Shown: positions 1 through 8,666 of the stretch, in pieces
How positions within the stretch are numbered: position 1 is the first letter of the stretch
Layout of the letters: each line of letters opens with the position of its first letter
Source: Methanosphaerula subterraneus
GTDB lineage: Archaea; Halobacteriota; Methanomicrobia; Methanomicrobiales; Methanospirillaceae
Length of the DNA stretch: 64,000 bases
Direction: 5' to 3'
Assembly (NCBI RefSeq): GCF_052055875.1
Contig: NZ_CP170508.1
Coordinates: 434,001 to 498,000, forward strand
Program-made: the position numbers and the translations under genes
Notes under the pieces: generated by a model
Seen by the model: the letters and a program-made list of their open reading frames with translations, nothing else
Told to the model about the DNA's origin: nothing
The model's database searches: none

Positions 1-25
1 CCCCTGACCCCCACCTCTTTTTCAC

Positions 26-154
26 ATGGAAGCGGTCGCCAGCTCCATCGAGTTCCAGATGTCTCTCCTCCTCTTTCTCGCCCTGGCAGGCTACCTGATC
101 GCGGCGAAGATCCACCAGTCAGCCGTGGTCGGGGAGATGCGGGGACAGGTTTAA
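26..154 (+). pseudogene. N-terminal remnant of a KefB-type cation:proton antiporter
   Basis: An ATG at 26 opens a 42-residue reading frame that ends at a TAA at 152-154. Its hydrophobic stretch LLLFLALAGYLIAAKI followed by HQSAVVGE matches the start of CPA2/KefB-type cation:proton antiporters, where the first membrane helix is followed by a conserved 'QPAVVGEI' turn. The similarity stops at VVGE and the frame ends six codons later. The family is normally about 400 residues or more, so only the first helix remains. It lies just upstream of the AOR gene on the same strand. I read it as a truncated relic. A small membrane peptide is possible but less likely. Confidence 0.5.
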
Positions 155-191
155 TACCCGGCAGCGCATCCTCTGTCGCGGGTGAGATGGG

Positions 192-1970
192 ATGGATGGA
201 TATGCCGGCACAATACTCTATGTCGACCTGACCAGAGGCACGCTCGAACCGCGGCCGTACCCGGAGGAACTGCAGAGGCAGTACTTCGGCGGCCGGGGGC
301 TCGGGGTCAGGCTGATCACCGATCTGGTGGACCCGACCACCGCCCCGCTCGGGGAAGGAAATGTGATCGTCTTCGCCACCGGCCCGCTGACCGGGTCCGG
401 GGTACCGCTCGGGGCCCGGTACGGGGTGATGACCAAGTCGCCCCTGAACGGGACGCTCTGCTCCTCGGACAGCGGCGGGTTCTTCGGGACCGAACTGAAA
501 CGAGCCGGGTTTGACGCGGTCGTCATTTCGGGCCGGTCGTCGACCCCGGTCTATCTCTGGCTGCACGATAAGGTCGCCGAGCTGAAGGACGCCTCGGCCT
601 ACTGGGGAAAGACCGTCAACGAGACGACGGACGGGCTTCTTGCCGAGCTCGGGGAGCCGCATGCGAAGGTCTCCTGCATCGGCCCTGCCGGGGAGCGTTT
701 GAGCCTGATCGCCTGCGTGATGAACGACAAGTTCCGGGCCGCCGGCAGGGGCGGACCCGGGGCGGTGATGGGGTCCAAGTACCTCAAAGCCATCGTGACC
801 AGGGGGTCCGGGAAGGTCACCACGGCCCGCCCGGAGGAGTTGAAGGGGGTGACCGCCGACATCAGGGCCAGGATCCATGCCGGCGGCGTGACCGGGACGG
901 GGCTGCCCGAGTACGGCACCTCGGTGCTGGTGAACATCATCAACAACAGCCACATGCTCCCGGTCAGAAATCACCAGTCTGCGTACTTCCCGACCGCGGA
1001 GAACCTCTCTGGGGAGCGGGTCCGGGAGACGATCTTCGTCCGGAAGAAGCCCTGTTATGCCTGCATCATCGGCTGCGGCCGGGGGACGGTCGTGGACGGT
1101 GTCGAGGGGGAGGGGCCTGAGTACGAACAGACCTGGTCGCTCGGCGCCGACTGTGCGATCGACGATCTGACCTGGGTGGCCAGGGCCAACAACCTCTGCA
1201 ACAACCTCGGGATCGACGCCCTCTCTGCCGGGGTCACCATCGCCTGTGCGATGGAGCTCTCTGAGAAGGGGATCATCCCTGAATCGATCCGGTTCGGGGA
1301 CGGGGAGCAGATGTACGACCTGGTCAGGCAGATGGGATACCGTGAAGGGATCGGCGACCAGCTGGCCGAAGGGTCGTACCGTTTTGCCGAACGGTACGGT
1401 CACCCCGAACTGTCGATGAGTGCAAAGAAGCTCGAGCTGGCGGCCTACGACCCCCGGGCCGTCCAGGGGCAGGGGCTCTCCTATGCGACCGGCGTCCGGG
1501 GAGGGGACCACATCAACGGGTACATGATCTCCCCCGAGATCCTCGGCCTCCCGGAACGGCTCGACCCGTTCGTGACCGAGGGGAAGGCCGCCTGGACCAG
1601 GACATTCCAGGACCTGACCGCTGCGATCGACGCCTGCGGGATCTGCCTCTTCACCTCGCTGGCGCCGCTCGGGGCCGCGGACTATGCCGCCCTGCTCTCA
1701 GGGGTGACCGGCATGGCGGTCACCGCCGACCAGGTCATGGAGACAGGCGAGCGGATCTGGAACCTGCAGAAACTCTTCAACCTCAGGGCCGGCCTGACGA
1801 AGGCCGACGACACGCTCCCGCCGCGGCTGCTCCACGAGCCCCTGCAGGAAGGGGCGCCGAAGGGCAGGGTCTGGGAGCGGGATGCGATGCTCGACGAGTA
1901 TTACGCGATCAGGGGCTGGGACGCAGAAGGGCGGCCGACCCCGGAGACATTGCACCGGCTCGGGCTCTGA
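192..1970 (+). CDS. aor: Tungsten-containing aldehyde:ferredoxin oxidoreductase
   Basis: A 592-residue cytoplasmic enzyme of the AOR family, which oxidises aldehydes to carboxylic acids with ferredoxin as acceptor, using a tungsten bis-pterin cofactor and one [4Fe-4S] cluster. The N terminus (YAGTILYVDLTRG...LGVRLITDLVDP) is the AOR N-domain. The cluster ligands are visible as C288-x2-C291-x3-C295, with the distal cysteine at about C485 in DACGIC. The length is typical (about 600). The start at 192 is preceded by GGTGAG five bases upstream. A MoaD-like gene begins 2 nt after the stop, so the two are almost surely co-transcribed. The substrate cannot be told from sequence. AOR, FOR and GOR subfamilies are not separated here. 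Confidence 0.93.
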   Translation: MDGYAGTILYVDLTRGTLEPRPYPEELQRQYFGGRGLGVRLITDLVDPTTAPLGEGNVIVFATGPLTGSGVPLGARYGVMTKSPLNGTLCSSDSGGFFGTELKRAGFDAVVISGRSSTPVYLWLHDKVAELKDASAYWGKTVNETTDGLLAELGEPHAKVSCIGPAGERLSLIACVMNDKFRAAGRGGPGAVMGSKYLKAIVTRGSGKVTTARPEELKGVTADIRARIHAGGVTGTGLPEYGTSVLVNIINNSHMLPVRNHQSAYFPTAENLSGERVRETIFVRKKPCYACIIGCGRGTVVDGVEGEGPEYEQTWSLGADCAIDDLTWVARANNLCNNLGIDALSAGVTIACAMELSEKGIIPESIRFGDGEQMYDLVRQMGYREGIGDQLAEGSYRFAERYGHPELSMSAKKLELAAYDPRAVQGQGLSYATGVRGGDHINGYMISPEILGLPERLDPFVTEGKAAWTRTFQDLTAAIDACGICLFTSLAPLGAADYAALLSGVTGMAVTADQVMETGERIWNLQKLFNLRAGLTKADDTLPPRLLHEPLQEGAPKGRVWERDAMLDEYYAIRGWDAEGRPTPETLHRLGL

Positions 1971-1972
1971 GG

Positions 1973-2248
1973 ATGATCGTCACGGTCAGGGGGTATGCGG
2001 ACCTCAGGCAGACGATCGGGGACCGGGAGGTGGTCCTCCCCGAGCAGGCGACGGTGCAGCACCTGCTCGACCTCCTGATCGCCGACCATCCACAGGTCGG
2101 GACGGCCCTCTTCGACCAGGCCGGCGCCCTCCTCCCGGCCGTCAACATCTTAAAGAACGGAAGGAACATCTTCTTTTTAAACGGTCTCTCGACCCGGCTC
2201 GAGGACGGGGACCTGATCGCCGTCTTCCCGCCGGTGGCCGGCGGGTGA
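1973..2248 (+). CDS. MoaD/ThiS-family sulfur carrier protein
   Basis: A 91-residue ubiquitin-like beta-grasp protein. It ends in the diagnostic Gly-Gly (PPVAGG), the tail that is adenylated and converted to a thiocarboxylate in MoaD and ThiS. It starts 2 nt after the AOR stop codon, an arrangement common for archaeal AOR genes. It therefore probably supplies sulfur for the dithiolene of the tungstopterin cofactor of the upstream enzyme. SAMP-type protein modification is an alternative role for archaeal proteins of this fold. The gene ends 10 nt from the convergent Pelota gene. Confidence 0.88.
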   Translation: MIVTVRGYADLRQTIGDREVVLPEQATVQHLLDLLIADHPQVGTALFDQAGALLPAVNILKNGRNIFFLNGLSTRLEDGDLIAVFPPVAGG

Positions 2249-2258
2249 GGTCCCTTCT

Positions 2259-3281
2259 TCAGAGGGCGTACCTGAGCAGCGCAGCGATCCCGCCGAGCGC
2301 CCAGAGCCGTTCTCCGGGCTCAAAACAGCTGCTGAGCACCGTCACGGTGGCGTTCATCTCTTCTGCCTGCTTCATCAGCCCGGCCACCTCGGGTTCCCGG
2401 ATCAGCCGGTCCGAGACGATCACCTGGTCCGCGGCCCCGAACGAGACCGCCTGCCCGACCTCTGCTTTCCCATAGGTGATCAAGCCTTCCATCGCGATCC
2501 GCTTCAGCACCTCGTCCATCACCTGCACCTCGCGGCCGAGCTGCAGGTCGCCGGCGATCTTGCCGATCACTCCCTGCCCGATCACCTCCTGGACGGCCCC
2601 CCGGCCGATCCGCCGGGTCTCGACGACCATCGCGTTGGCTGCGATCGCAGGGTACCGGTTCTTTAAAAATTTCGCAAAATCGTCCTTGATGAACCCGGGT
2701 CCGGCGATGATGACCGGTCCGGTGATCTGGAGCAGGGGAGCGGCCGCCTCGAGGAAGAACCCCTCCCTGGAGTCGACCGGGGCCCCCTTGCCGCTCCCCA
2801 TCGTGATCGTCAGCACCTGTTCGGGGCCGTACTGCCGGATCCGGAAGAGTTCGGCCTCGCCCTCCTCGATGGCGAGCACGTGGACCAGTTCGCTCCCGGA
2901 GGTCTTCACCGCCCGGTCGACTCGTTCGCGGTCGCTCTTCGACCAGAACCGGATCACCGAGACCTCGAAGTTCGGTTCCAGGTTCAGGGTATGGAACGAG
3001 CCGATGTCAGGCCCCGACTCGATCATCCCGGTGACCCGGAGCCGGGACGAGTACTGGTGGAACTCCACCTTCTCGACCCGGATGCCAATCCTGACCGGCC
3101 GCTTCTCGGCCTTCTCGGGCCTGAGTTTGTCGGTGGCGGTCTCGACAGAGCGGAAGGTCTGTGCAAAGACCAGGTCGCCCGGAGCGATCAGGTGGGAGAG
3201 GTGCCAGATGTCGTCGATCGATTCCGGGAAGAGGCGTATCTCCCCGTACCCCTGTCGTATCTCCCCGACGTCGGCTTTCAT
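2259..3281 (-). CDS. pelA: Pelota homologue, mRNA surveillance/ribosome rescue factor (aPelota/Dom34)
   Basis: A 340-residue protein with the three eRF1-like domains of Pelota/Dom34: an N-terminal Sm-like beta-barrel (about 1-130), a central domain (about 130-260) and a C-terminal domain (about 265-340). It lacks the GGQ motif of release factor aRF1, as expected for Pelota. In archaea Pelota works with aEF1alpha and ABCE1 to split stalled ribosomes. Its ATG overlaps the RqcH stop by 4 nt (ATGA), so the two are translationally coupled in one operon. The gene pair is divergent from ABCE1, about 2.3 kb away. Confidence is high from full-length similarity and context. Confidence 0.95.
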   Translation of the reverse strand: MKADVGEIRQGYGEIRLFPESIDDIWHLSHLIAPGDLVFAQTFRSVETATDKLRPEKAEKRPVRIGIRVEKVEFHQYSSRLRVTGMIESGPDIGSFHTLNLEPNFEVSVIRFWSKSDRERVDRAVKTSGSELVHVLAIEEGEAELFRIRQYGPEQVLTITMGSGKGAPVDSREGFFLEAAAPLLQITGPVIIAGPGFIKDDFAKFLKNRYPAIAANAMVVETRRIGRGAVQEVIGQGVIGKIAGDLQLGREVQVMDEVLKRIAMEGLITYGKAEVGQAVSFGAADQVIVSDRLIREPEVAGLMKQAEEMNATVTVLSSCFEPGERLWALGGIAALLRYAL

Positions 3282-5167
3282 GCCCCGATGATCTCTGAAC
3301 CGCCGGGCGGCACATAGCCGGCGACCTGTTCGGTGTTCAGCACCGTCTTCAACCCTTTCCAGTCCCCTTCTGGGATCGTCTCGCGGAGCTGCCTGAGCAC
3401 CTTCTTGGCGATGTCGTTCGGTTCGTACGGCCCCGGCTTCAGCAGCACCCGCTGCTCTGTCCTGGCCTCGACCGCATTCACCGGCCCGCCGATCACCGCC
3501 ACGTTCGGCTCGGTCTGGTAGCCGATGGCCACCCCGAGCGGCACACTCTTGAAGTACGTCCGCTCGCCCCGAACGATAAACGACCCGCGGGAGACGAACT
3601 CCCCGGCCTCCGGGGTCTTGCTGACCTGGTCCGGGCGGACCGCGTAGACGTCGGCGGAGAAGTGACCGCTCCGCCAGGCCCCCGAGTACGAAGCGGCGAA
3701 CTGGGCCACCTCGTTCATCCGTTCGGTCTTCCCCTTGACGATCACCACGCTGGCCCCGTGGACATCGGCATGGACGAAGGTGTCGCCCCCTTCCATGTAC
3801 CGCTTGACCAGTTCCTCGTTCTGGCCGGCGTCCCTGCCGCCGAGCACCAGGCAGTTGTCACTGGTGAAGAACCAGCGGAACCGGTGGTACCACCGCTTCT
3901 TCAGCGGGGTCAGGTGGACCTTGCTGGATACTTTCTTCGCCACCGGCCGCTCCATCGCGGTCACCGCCCCGTCTCGCTTCTTCTTGAACTTCTTGATCTG
4001 CGCATAGTAGCGTTCGACGTTCACCTCGACGCTCTCATGCACGTGGACCAGGACCTTCCTGTCACCGAGGAGCAGGTCCACCGCAGCCTCTGCCGGGTGG
4101 ACGCCGGCGACCTGCCTGGCCACCGGGTTGTCGCTCTCCTTCAGCATCGTGCCGATCTCCTGCCAGGAGAGGGTCCTGCTGGCCGCATCCAGGGTCTTGA
4201 TCACATCGGCGACCAGCGAATAGTTCTCATAGATCAGGTCGACGATCGCCTTGTTCAGAACGATCTTCTTGTCGAACGATTTGAGCGCCGCCTCCTGCTG
4301 AATCCGGATCCGCTCTTCCCGCGGAATCGGAGCCTTCTTCTGCGGCCCGTCGTGTTTGACGACCAGGGGGTAGATCGCTTCGAGCGCCTGGGAGAAGGTG
4401 GGGTGGTGGCTGATCGGGGTCATGCCCCCGAGCACGATCGGCCAGGCCCCGCCGGCGGTGACCACCGGGTCGCGGTCATTGCTGACCCGGGTGAAGAGCG
4501 CCTCCAGCGCCGCCTTGAGGGCGACCGGGTCTGCCTCCGTCGCCGGCGTCTCCTTGCCGATACCTGCACCGGCGCAGACCTCCTCGGCGTACTGCCCGCC
4601 GAGCATGCACCCGACGGCCATGGTCCTGACCACCTCCCGATCAGAGGTGGAGAGTAACGTCTTCAGCGCCTCCTGATCCAGCCCCGGCTCACTGCTGCCG
4701 GAGTAGGTGTAGGTGACCCCCGGGATCACCTCCCGGTCCTTGAACCGGTGGTGCCAGAGCGGCTTGATGATCGTCATCTGGTCGTCGCAGAGGATGACGT
4801 TCCCCTCATCGAAGAGTTCGATCACCAGGTGCAGGGTCGTCTCCCGCTTGCCGATCACAAAGGTGACGACCCGCTGGAGTCCCTGCTGCCGGATCTCAAG
4901 CACTCTCCCCCCTTCGAGGTACTTCCGGAGGAGCATCGCAAAGGACGGCGGATTCTTGGGTGGGTTCGGGAAGACGGTCGCGAGATGGATCCGCCGGCCC
5001 GATTCGATCAGCAGGTGATACTTCGCATGCTCCTCGCCATTGAGCCTGATGCTCAGCATCTTGTTGTCATACTGGTAGATCTTGTTGATCCAGAGCGGCA
5101 GATGCTCGCGCAGTTCCGCTGTTACTGCGAGCAGGTCGACGCCGCTCATCCCCTGTGTTGTCGCCAT
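3278..5167 (-). CDS. rqcH: RqcH/NEMF (Rqc2) family ribosome quality-control protein
   Basis: A 629-residue archaeal NFACT-family protein. The N-terminal NFACT-N region occupies about 1-220, a coiled and helical middle part includes a charged segment (YYAQIKKFKKKRDGA), and the NFACT-R (DUF814) domain lies around 430-560 with the recognisable VLGGRDAGQNE and HADVHGASVVIVKG strings. Homologues bind 50S subunits that carry obstructed peptidyl-tRNA and recruit tRNA(Ala) for C-terminal tailing. It is the first gene of a two-gene operon with Pelota (4-nt overlap) and is divergent from the EMC6-like/ABCE1 pair across a 57-bp AT-rich promoter region. That grouping supports a dedicated stalled-ribosome locus. 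Confidence 0.93.
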   Translation of the reverse strand: MATTQGMSGVDLLAVTAELREHLPLWINKIYQYDNKMLSIRLNGEEHAKYHLLIESGRRIHLATVFPNPPKNPPSFAMLLRKYLEGGRVLEIRQQGLQRVVTFVIGKRETTLHLVIELFDEGNVILCDDQMTIIKPLWHHRFKDREVIPGVTYTYSGSSEPGLDQEALKTLLSTSDREVVRTMAVGCMLGGQYAEEVCAGAGIGKETPATEADPVALKAALEALFTRVSNDRDPVVTAGGAWPIVLGGMTPISHHPTFSQALEAIYPLVVKHDGPQKKAPIPREERIRIQQEAALKSFDKKIVLNKAIVDLIYENYSLVADVIKTLDAASRTLSWQEIGTMLKESDNPVARQVAGVHPAEAAVDLLLGDRKVLVHVHESVEVNVERYYAQIKKFKKKRDGAVTAMERPVAKKVSSKVHLTPLKKRWYHRFRWFFTSDNCLVLGGRDAGQNEELVKRYMEGGDTFVHADVHGASVVIVKGKTERMNEVAQFAASYSGAWRSGHFSADVYAVRPDQVSKTPEAGEFVSRGSFIVRGERTYFKSVPLGVAIGYQTEPNVAVIGGPVNAVEARTEQRVLLKPGPYEPNDIAKKVLRQLRETIPEGDWKGLKTVLNTEQVAGYVPPGGSEIIGA

Positions 5168-5224
5168 CCGTATACCAAGTTAAATATGGTCTTACTACCT
5201 AAAAATAAGACTACTGGTGTCACT

Positions 5225-5587
5225 ATGAGCGGTTCACAGAGTTCACCTCCTGCAGAGGAGAAGGGAAAGCAACGTACCTCCTCTGATAAGCAGAAGGAAC
5301 ATATCAGGCGCATCGTCAGAACGCTGATCGCCTGCTTCCTCGGGATGATCACAGGATACATCTCGTTTGTCGTCGGCGGAACCCCGGATGCCTCTATGAT
5401 CCAGCCCAACCTGCTGCTGGAGATCCTGATCCTGATGGCCGGGGTCGTCGTCCAGAAGCACGTGATGGTGCTCTTCCGGATCGATCCCACCAAACTCGGG
5501 TCCAAGGACTGGTTCTACCAGTCGTTCATGACCTTTGCCCTCTGGTTCATCACTCTGACGATCCTGCTCACGACCTCAGTCCAGTGA
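5225..5587 (+). CDS. EMC6-like three-helix membrane protein
   Basis: A 120-residue protein with a charged, Lys-rich N terminus (about 1-30) and three predicted membrane helices at about 30-52, 64-85 and 95-118. The size and topology, with a conserved Gly-rich first helix (LIACFLGMITGYISFVVGG), resemble archaeal relatives of EMC6, a subunit of the ER membrane complex. Assignment to that family is from memory of its pattern and is moderate. I chose ATG 5225; a longer open frame runs upstream but would antisense the RqcH gene. ABCE1 begins 6 nt downstream, so the two genes form an operon. A membrane-insertion role next to ribosome recycling would be sensible but is inferred. Confidence 0.72.
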   Translation: MSGSQSSPPAEEKGKQRTSSDKQKEHIRRIVRTLIACFLGMITGYISFVVGGTPDASMIQPNLLLEILILMAGVVVQKHVMVLFRIDPTKLGSKDWFYQSFMTFALWFITLTILLTTSVQ

Positions 5588-5593
5588 TTGATC

Positions 5594-7363
5594 ATGCGCA
5601 TTGCTATAGTACATCGAGAACGCTGCCATCCCCGGAAATGCGGGACAGAGTGTATCCACTACTGCCCCCGTGTCCGGACCGGCGACGAGACCATCATCAT
5701 CGGAGAGAGTAAGAAGGCCGAGATCTCTGAGGAACTCTGTGTCGGCTGCGGGATCTGCGTGAAGAAGTGCCCGTTCGACGCCCTCGACATCATCTCGCTG
5801 CCAGAAGAACTCGAGGTGCCGACCCACCGGTACGGCAAGAACGGGTTTGCCCTGTACGGGCTGCCGATCCCTGTCCCCGGCAAGGTGACCGGGATCCTCG
5901 GTGCGAATGGTATCGGCAAGAGCACCTCGGTGAAGATCCTGAGCGGTTCCCTGCAGCCCAACATGGGGGACCTGGAGAGCGGGGCCACCTGGGACGAGGT
6001 GCTGAAGAAGTTCGCCGGCACCGAGCTCTTCGACTATCTGAAGATGGTCTCTGAGAAGCAGATCAAGGTCTCCTTAAAACCGCAGTACATCGATTACATC
6101 CCCAAGGTCTTCACCGGCACAGCAGAGGAACTGCTGCGGACCACCGATGAACGGGGAAAACTGGACCAGTATGTCTCGGCCCTGAAACTGGAGGCGATCC
6201 TCGACCGGAAGATCGACGAGCTCTCTGGCGGGGAGCTGCAGCGGGTTGCGATCGCGGCCTGCCTCTCCCGGGTCGCGGACTTCTACTTCCTCGACGAGAT
6301 CACCCCGTTCCTGGATATCTACCAGCGGATGGTGACGGCCAGGCTGATCCGGGACCTCGCGGTGGAGAAGCCGATCGTCATCGTCGAGCACGACCTTGCG
6401 ATCCTCGACATGCTGGCCGATACGGTCCATGTCGGGTACGGCCGGCCGTCGGTCTTCGGTGTGATCACCAGGCCCAAGGGGGTCAGGATCGGGATCAACC
6501 AGTACCTGGACGGTTTTCTCCACGAGGAGAACGTCCGGTTCCGTGAGTACGCGGTGGTCTTCGACAAGCGGGCCCATTCGGTGAAATCAGTACGGAACCC
6601 CCTCTTCACCTTCCCGCAGATGACCAAGACCTATCCTGCCTTTTCGCTCGGGGTGCATGGCGGGGAGGTCCGACGCGGCGAGGTGCTCGGGGTCGTCGGG
6701 GCCAACGGTATCGGGAAGAGTACCTTTGCAAAGCTGCTGGCCGGGGTCGAGGCGCCTGATGGAGGGCCCAACGACCTGAAGGTGAAGGTCTCGTTCAAGC
6801 CGCAGTACATGAAAGGGGACACCGACGCCACGGTCGAGCAGCTGCTAAGGGGGATCACCAAGAAGTTCGACAGCTCGTACTACCAGCACGAGGTCGTCGA
6901 ACCGCTGACCCTGACCCCGATCCTCCAGTCCCCGGTCGACACCCTCTCCGGCGGAGAACTGCAGCGGGTGGCGATCGCGGCCTGCCTCTCGAAGGAGGCC
7001 GACCTCTACATCCTCGACGAGCCGAGCGCCCACCTGGATGTCGAGCAGCGGGTCAAGGTGACCAGGATGATCAAGCACCTGGCCGAAGGGCGGGACGCCG
7101 GGATCATGGTGATCGACCATGACATCTATATGATCGATATGATCAGCGAACGGATCCTGGTCTTCGAGGGCGAGCCCGGCCGGCATGGTGAGGCTGCCGG
7201 GCCGTTCGATATGCGGGAGGGGATGAACCGGTTCCTGCAGAACCTCGGGGTCACCTTCAGGCGGGACAAGACCGGCAGACCCAGGATCAACAAGCCGGAC
7301 TCGTTCCTCGATCGCGAGCAGAAGATGAACCGCGAGTACTATTATTATACCGCCGATGAGTGA
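5594..7363 (+). CDS. abcE1: Ribosome recycling ATPase ABCE1 (Rli1)
   Basis: A 589-residue twin-ATPase with an N-terminal ferredoxin-like domain. Cluster ligands are C11-x4-C16-x3-C20-x3-C24 and C49-x2-C52-x2-C55-x3-C59. The first nucleotide-binding domain has Walker A GANGIGKS at 103 and signature LSGGELQR at 210. The second has Walker A at 369 and LSGGELQR at 451. The D-loop region after the first Walker B reads DEITPFLD rather than the more common DEPSSYLD, while the second reads DEPSAHLD. ABCE1 splits post-termination ribosomes with aRF1 or Pelota. I prefer ATG 5594 (MRIAIV) over the in-frame TTG at 5588 because this is the conserved N terminus. Confidence 0.96.
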   Translation: MRIAIVHRERCHPRKCGTECIHYCPRVRTGDETIIIGESKKAEISEELCVGCGICVKKCPFDALDIISLPEELEVPTHRYGKNGFALYGLPIPVPGKVTGILGANGIGKSTSVKILSGSLQPNMGDLESGATWDEVLKKFAGTELFDYLKMVSEKQIKVSLKPQYIDYIPKVFTGTAEELLRTTDERGKLDQYVSALKLEAILDRKIDELSGGELQRVAIAACLSRVADFYFLDEITPFLDIYQRMVTARLIRDLAVEKPIVIVEHDLAILDMLADTVHVGYGRPSVFGVITRPKGVRIGINQYLDGFLHEENVRFREYAVVFDKRAHSVKSVRNPLFTFPQMTKTYPAFSLGVHGGEVRRGEVLGVVGANGIGKSTFAKLLAGVEAPDGGPNDLKVKVSFKPQYMKGDTDATVEQLLRGITKKFDSSYYQHEVVEPLTLTPILQSPVDTLSGGELQRVAIAACLSKEADLYILDEPSAHLDVEQRVKVTRMIKHLAEGRDAGIMVIDHDIYMIDMISERILVFEGEPGRHGEAAGPFDMREGMNRFLQNLGVTFRRDKTGRPRINKPDSFLDREQKMNREYYYYTADE

Positions 7364-7442
7364 GCCGTTCCCGGGCATCTGCCCGACCGGTCACTCCGAT
7401 TTTTGATCTTCACCCTCCCCAGTCGCCAGGGGATCTGTTCTG

Positions 7443-7464
7443 TTTAAATAGGTTGATACGTATC
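7443..7464 (+). promoter_or_regulatory. TATA-like box and adjacent GATACGTATC palindrome upstream of the 7476 gene
   Basis: TTTAAATA at 7443-7450 lies about 26 nt before the ATG at 7476, a spacing consistent with a near-leaderless archaeal transcript. The 10-bp palindrome GATACGTATC (7455-7464) sits between them, where a repressor could bind. Whether it does is unknown. Confidence 0.4.
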
Positions 7465-7475
7465 TTCTATTGTTC

Positions 7476-8666
7476 ATGCGCAAAGAGCTGCTCTCTGATG
7501 CGATTCTCTATGAAAAACTGGATCTGATGAAGAACGACTTCTTCGGATACATCGAGCAGCACTCAGCAAAGGTGGACGAGAACCTGCCGGTCTTCTACGG
7601 GCATGTGCTGGCGGCCCTTGAGAACTCGTTTCTCAACCCTGACGATCTGACCTTTGACACGTTCATCGATTCGATCACGTTCAAGGTGCTCGACTGTTCG
7701 GTACACGGTGGAGAGGCCGAGTTCATCGCCAGGGTACAGACCAATGCCGGCCGGGCCAAACGGAAGAGCCGCGGGACTGCCGGGATCGACATCATGGTCG
7801 GACTGAACCTGCTCAAAAAGGAAGACTATCTGCATGCCGCGCCGTACCTGCGCCGGTATGCCTCGATGGACGCGATGATCGGGATCGCAGCGGCATACTG
7901 TTCGTACATGCTCGTCCTGCAGAGCACCGATCAGCCTGCCGACGGGAGGCTGCGGCCTGATGTCCGTGAGCTGGAGGCCCGCGAGCAGATGGCGGAACTG
8001 GCCAGGCTGAAGGTGCCGATCCGCGGGATCTACCACCCCGACACCGTCGACACCACCTGGATGGACCGGGCGTTCTGGACGATGGTGCAGGTCTCGCTGG
8101 ACTGGTTTCCCGAGGAGCAGTGGTTCCTCAAACTCGGCCTCATCAAGGCCAGGGCGGACGGGAATACCGAGAAACGGGCGATGCTCCTCTCGATCGGTGT
8201 CGAGCGGTTCTATGACAGCATCTTCTTTCTCCGCGAGCTCTACTACTTCAGGCTCGAACAGCGGGACGCCGGCGGGGCTGCCGGGGTCGTCAAGCAGATG
8301 ATGCAGCAGCGGCCGCCCGGGGACCTGGAACCGATCTACTATGGGCTGAAACTCTCCCTTCTGACGACCAGGAAGATGACGTACTACAGTTTCCGTCGGC
8401 AGGCGATCATGCATGCGATGCCAGACCTGGTGATCAGCCTGCTCGACTGTGTCTTTGAACTGATGAGCGGCAAAGATCACGAGGCCCTGCTGAACCTCAA
8501 AGAGATCAAAAAGAGTTTTCCTGAGGTGCAGTACTTCACGACCACGATCGAGTACCTCGCCCACGACTTCACCGATCCGGACCAGGCCCGGGTGAAGCGG
8601 GCCAAGAGGGCCCTGACCGATGCAGTCGACCAGTACTGCCGTTCAGTCCTGAAGATCCCGATCTAG
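7476..8666 (+). CDS. Uncharacterised conserved helical protein
   Basis: I do not recognise a family for this 396-residue protein. It has no signal peptide or membrane helix and is rich in predicted amphipathic helices (for example YFRLEQRDAGGAAGVVKQMM and LLDCVFELMSGKDHEALLNLKEIKK). This suggests a TPR-like or other helical-repeat scaffold in its second half. I chose ATG 7476 (MRKELLSDAIL) rather than the TTG at 7470, because a TATA-like box lies about 26 nt upstream and the leader would be very short. Its 3' end overlaps the convergent NOG1 gene by 24 nt. The codon and GC pattern match the flanking housekeeping genes, so it is probably native. Confidence 0.75.
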   Translation: MRKELLSDAILYEKLDLMKNDFFGYIEQHSAKVDENLPVFYGHVLAALENSFLNPDDLTFDTFIDSITFKVLDCSVHGGEAEFIARVQTNAGRAKRKSRGTAGIDIMVGLNLLKKEDYLHAAPYLRRYASMDAMIGIAAAYCSYMLVLQSTDQPADGRLRPDVRELEAREQMAELARLKVPIRGIYHPDTVDTTWMDRAFWTMVQVSLDWFPEEQWFLKLGLIKARADGNTEKRAMLLSIGVERFYDSIFFLRELYYFRLEQRDAGGAAGVVKQMMQQRPPGDLEPIYYGLKLSLLTTRKMTYYSFRRQAIMHAMPDLVISLLDCVFELMSGKDHEALLNLKEIKKSFPEVQYFTTTIEYLAHDFTDPDQARVKRAKRALTDAVDQYCRSVLKIPI

